64,000 nucleotides of DNA, taken from Pestalotiopsis fici W106-1. Taxonomy: Eukaryota > Ascomycota > Sordariomycetes > Amphisphaeriales > Sporocadaceae. Position numbers and translations under genes: made by a program. Where the stretch lies: the NCBI RefSeq assembly GCF_000516985.1, contig NW_006917094.1, positions 3,593,227 to 3,657,226 on the forward strand, in the 5' to 3' direction. Below are positions 59,701-64,000 of this stretch, piece after piece. How positions within the stretch are numbered: the stretch's first letter is position 1; every line of letters begins with the position of its first letter. The notes beneath the pieces were generated by a model. It did no database searches, was not told the origin of the DNA, and was given only the letters and a program-made list of their open reading frames with translations.

Positions 59701-61760
59701 TATCCGACTACAATGATTGGTGAAATCGATAGCAACTGGGAAGTAACTCGGCGCCACTAAATATCATATTCGTCAAGTACGACTGATTTGATTGGTAGAA
59801 CTATTGGCCACAACTCTGAAACCGCAGTCCCCCTCAGATGACAATGGTAATCGGGTAAAAACTTTTGTCCACATGCTTTTTGTTGAGGACGGATCGCGTC
59901 CAATGGGGCCAAAGGACACCTCACCGCCCTGTACTTTTTTCAGCATGATCAATTGCTAAAAAGGAGTACTTCTGTTGCAAGTAAAATAAAGACTTCAAGC
60001 TGATGAGACCAAACAAACCACAGGCTTGACCCTGCTCTGTAAGCTTTTTGCTGACTTTCTATGTCCGACAGCGGTCCTCTGTTGCTTGATGCCTGGATTC
60101 CTAGTCTTCCTGGACGCTGGCGAGAATTTTTGCTAGGAACGGCTACGAAGGTTCAAGGGCTCAGCCCTACAGCCAAGCAGGAAAGCTTGCCTTTCTCTCT
60201 CATAAAAATACTCTTGACAGGTGACTGTCAATTTGAATGGGCAGGCTCCCGCTTTCGCTCATCTCACGACTTGGGACAGAATGCGCCCTCCATCAGGGAA
60301 TCGGCAAGCTAGGCTAGAGGGGTTCACTTTTCCTCCTGGATGAAAAGTCAAATTTTGAGAAGACTTGGACAATGGAAAGCGTTAAAAATGAGAAATTGTC
60401 TGTTTTTCCGTTTCCGTTGTCATGAAATAAAGGCATTTTTCAAACGCTATCATCTACGTGCTACCTTGCAGACTACAGACATTTCCAGAAAAATGTCTAT
60501 TGAGACAGGTGCGAGTGAGCAAGTTGTGGGAGGTGTTGATTTTCATTGGCAAAAGTGAGCCCACGCTTGAACTTCACGAAAACCTCTGTTATATTTCATG
60601 TCAATATATTCCTGTCTTATAAAAACGTATAAAAACATACGTAAATTCATTTTATGCAGACTCTCACTATAAGAAAAAAATCACGTGTCCAATGCGTTTT
60701 ATCGTGCCCTTCTTGCATTTCAAGTCACGAGAGGCCTCTAGACATGACAAAACAGCCCTGCAATAAAGGGGATTTGAAATCGAGGAGAGCTGAAAAAAAT
60801 TGTCCTTATAAATTCGGTCGCGCAGAAGTTCTCAAGAACACTTCATGATAATATTCTACAAGTGCTGTCATCCCTTTGCGCTCTAGGCTCTCTTCAGCAT
60901 TTATGAAATAGTAATGAACTTTCCGGTCCCTGGGTACATGCAGCTTAGCATTAACATAAATTGCGTCGCGACGACCCTTAAAAAAAAGCTCATTCGCACA
61001 TAAGAGGCATGCGTAGTATGATGTCATAATATTTTGGTGAGATATCCGATGAGTTACAGTTGGCACTGTGGAAAAGAAAAGTAGATAGATACCTAATCAT
61101 GACAATCTGTCGGTAGGTGGCAGCGAAATGGGCCAGACATGGTAGGCAGCCCTGGGGCAGGTAGATGAGGTAAGCTGGGTGTTCCTCCCTTAGCGCTGGT
61201 CCCGCAGAGCCACACAAAGTAGGCGGTGCGTAGGGCGTAGGCATCTGGCATTTCCCTTGTGAAGAGAGTGCTCAAAGCTCGGAGTTTCCCAGGACGGTAA
61301 AACAATGGACGTGATAATATTCTCTGGCGCAGGTGAATGGGACCCAATGGACACGGGTATAAGCCCCAGCTAAAAAAGAAACGGTGATGTATTTTCTCGG
61401 CGGAATGCACAGTGTGATTGCACAGCGACATTCCATGACTCACCAGGCCATCGTGGTTGCGTGGTTGTATGGTTTGGGAGTGAGCAGGACGAGGTAGGGC
61501 TCTTGTTATCTGCTAAGTTTTCATAATGTGTGTATGTGCATGCGCATTAGCTCGCCCTAGAACTTGGAAAGGGCCTCGAGGGTTTGTTGGCAAGCGGGGA
61601 CGTACAGTGAGGAAGGGAGGGAGGAAGGAAGGAAGGAACATTGAGGAAGGAAGGAGGAATTTGCTCACGTCTAGCGAACCAGAAACTACCAAACTGCCTA
61701 ACAAATGGTCGGCCAATCAATAAAGGGTTTCGCGCCCAATTCAGTAATGGATCATTGCTT

Positions 61761-61786
61761 TCTTTTTTTTTTTTTTTTTTTTTTTT
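61761..61786. repeat. Poly-T run
   Basis: About 26 T residues after CTTTC. It could be the tail of a retroposed element on the minus strand, but no element body or target-site duplication is recognised. Confidence 0.7.
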
Positions 61787-62361
61787 CCGTGAGTCCTCCT
61801 GAGAGGCAAGCAGACCAGTCACATTGAGTGGCGCGCCGTTGAGTTATAGAGAGAATCGTGCAATTCAGAGTGACCAGCCTTATGCACAAACATACGTGGT
61901 GAAGAGGTCTCCTCCTCTTCCTACTCCAGTCTAGAGTTATGCATGGTTCGACTGACCATCATTTGTGTAAAGATACATTATATGCACCTAGGTACCAATG
62001 TGCCAACTTTGATCCTAGTGTGGAACTGGAGTATTTGGAGGTCGCAAAGCGGATGTTTTACCCGCTCCAGTGGGCGATTTCTGCAGTCTACATACACTAG
62101 ATTGCCGCCCCTGGTCTATCCGCTAACCAGCCCGATCTGGAGGGAACCGAGAGGGAAGTAATGTAGTATCCCGGATCCCAAGGATCTGGCACGGCTTCTG
62201 CAAAAGAGGCCCCCAGTACTAGTTCTAAAAAGCATGCACTGTATCAATACCTAGTACCTACCTGGGTAAGTACATTAGCAGGTGTACCCAAAAGACCAGT
62301 CTAATCACAGTTTTATGTACCACTGGGACCAAGAGGAAGAGAGACCAAGGCCGGGGGTCTA

Positions 62362-62387
62362 GTTGTGTGTGTGCGCGTGTGTGTGTC
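62362..62387. repeat. (GT)n microsatellite
   Basis: Alternating GT/GC tract (GTGTGTGTGCGCGTGTGTGTGT). Confidence 0.7.
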
Positions 62388-64000
62388 TGCGCGCGCACGC
62401 AGCTGAGGTGAGAACAGGATCGATTGGGTTGACTGCAGACACAATGATTCCCATACAAAAATACAATAATACCCCTTCAGCTCGCACTCACATATCCTGA
62501 TGAAAGGGAGGAGGGGCCAGAGGTGAGACTAGAGCGCACGCCCCACCTATTGCGCTTTCCCCAGCTATTTGCACTACGGATGTCCGACATGACATTCATT
62601 TTGGATTTGGCGCTAGAATGGAATGGGCCCTGGGCTGGGGTCCTCCATGATCCACTCCTTGGGCCCATTTCCCCCATGGCCTGTCTGTGGTGATGTTTTG
62701 GTCCCAAGCGTCTAGTATACGTTTCTTCTCACATGAATTACAACAAGCAGTTAATATATGTGACAAAGAAATTATTATACGGCAGGCCTTTTTGGCCGCA
62801 TGATCAAAGAATTTGCTGTGGATTTACAACAGGGATCCCGTCAAATCTGGGCGGGGAGAAAAGGAGCCCTTGCCGTCATCCGATGCTGTGCAGGGAGAGA
62901 GGATACCATCTGGTCTCTTAAGCCACATCAACTGCTTGGCTTCACCTTGGGCTGATGCCCCTCGCTCCTGTTCCTATGGTAATGCTTTTATAGGCGATTT
63001 TGCATCCGTCATGGTCTGGTAAGTATCATCTTTCTCTAGTGCTAGCTACATTAGTCGGACCTCGTTCTATTTCTGTCCTTGACGCGGCCGTTCCCTTTTG
63101 GAATCCCAATTTACAGTCTATGGCCTTAGCTGCTGACTTGGATTTGTGCAAAGCTTGGATAATCACTATCTATCTACTAGCTGGGCTCCATTCTCGGTGA
63201 GGGCTTTCAATGATGTCGTTGCGCTCCCTGTAACAGACTGTGGAAGTCAGTCCAACCTGTCGACTTCCCGCTTGTCACTTTTTTTTTTTGGCAACCCGAG
63301 AGATCTCCTATTGCAGCTGCCAGATATGTGTCCAAAACTCAATGGCAGTCATAAAGCATCAGAAGACTTTCTCGAGGAATACGGTGAATAACAAGGTTGT
63401 GTCTTGTGACCTTCTTCTTCTGCCTGAAAGAGCAGAGAGGTACGGAGGCAGATAATGTACATAGAGAGCCAGGTCAAGTTTGGCTGCATTAGCAGACGTA
63501 TGTATTGAAATGGGTCAAACTTGAAATTTTCCCTAGGGCACATTCGAATTTCTCGAGAATTATATGGCAGGACCAGAAGCCAATGGAACAAACCTCGGGG
63601 ACCAGGTCTAGGTACCGAGTCAACAGAAAATTGAACTGCTCGCAGAGTGCTTTCGACACGGGCGCGGTGCTTCCATCCGATGGTAATTATATGGGAACTC
63701 GCACTTACTGGGTGTGTGTGTGTGTCTCGACTTTCCACTCCCGTGCATAGTGGAATGATTTGCAGCCGTGTTTTTGACATGTCTACCCATAGAGATGCCA
63801 CGAGAATTATCTCGATTTTACCTGCAATAGATCTCTATAGACTTTTTATCAACCTTTAGTCGCGTTGAAGGGTCCAATTTGGGGCTGATTAAATTTCCCC
63901 CCCGCCCAGCTACGCGGCCACGGGGTTTTTTACTTTGTAGTTTAAAAAAAAAAACCAGCAGCAGGGCAGGCCAGCAGCTGCGCGTCTTATCAACGGCCCG

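Larger units (their letters stand above)
56758..64000. other. 7.2 kb gene-poor region
   Basis: No gene, RNA gene or transposon is recognised to the end of the window. Open frames are short, overlap on opposite strands and lack motifs. Visible structure: a T run at 58295-58309, a short GGAA-type repeat at 61614-61655, a 26-base T run at 61761-61786, a (GT)n tract at 62362-62387, a second (GT)n at 63713-63725, and C and A runs at 63897-63955. One minus-strand stretch near 58660-58540 (LHFAACCVLYAFAAPRIYAEF) looks protein-like but stands alone. Confidence 0.45.

Noticed and set aside
1..64000. tRNA, rRNA, CRISPR arrays and complete transposons
   Set aside because: I looked for tRNA T-loop patterns, rRNA cores, spaced repeats and transposase or reverse transcriptase motifs by eye and found none; a tRNAscan or repeat-library run would be the decisive test.

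Overview
The window is nuclear DNA of a filamentous ascomycete. Its genes carry one to four short introns (46 to 160 bases, GT...AG), and the window holds Pezizomycotina families: DUF6594, 2EXR, a Pth11-like rhodopsin-type receptor, a fungal non-reducing polyketide synthase (NR-PKS) and Fet3-type multicopper oxidases. The proteins, and an NR-PKS close to a laccase-type oxidase, suggest Sordariomycetes, probably Hypocreales (a Metarhizium-like relative). That placement is inference; no rRNA or tRNA gene was seen to test it. Exon structures below were derived by reading splice sites and checking that frames stay open.

Left part (1 to 23 kb), mostly housekeeping. In order: a possible Arg/Ser-rich exon; a DUF6594 membrane protein; a 2EXR protein divergent from a protein with an apparently ruined PD-(D/E)XK-like core; the mitochondrial protease OMA1; a small cytochrome b5-like protein; a 63-aa membrane protein; dCMP deaminase DCD1; the autophagy E1 enzyme ATG7; an MFS transporter; the ER J-protein ERJ5; and a 57-aa four-exon membrane protein.

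Middle (23 to 39 kb), accessory metabolism and sensing. It holds an orphan reading frame, an HSL-type alpha/beta hydrolase, a Pth11-like receptor, 5-oxoprolinase OXP1, a second alpha/beta hydrolase resembling prolyl iminopeptidase, and a Dal5/Fen2-type MFS carrier. The last three are contiguous and could act together in uptake and breakdown of small peptides or 5-oxoproline.

Right part (39 to 64 kb), secondary metabolism in gene-poor DNA. A secreted multicopper oxidase and a complete NR-PKS (SAT-KS-AT-PT-ACP-ACP-TE, 2155 aa) lie on the same strand, 5.1 kb apart. By family knowledge such a pair makes an aromatic polyketide, typically a conidial pigment, and oxidises or polymerises it. The spacer holds only weak or decayed reading frames. 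The last 8.8 kb has no gene I can support; it contains a 10-bp minisatellite, homopolymer runs and (GT)n tracts.
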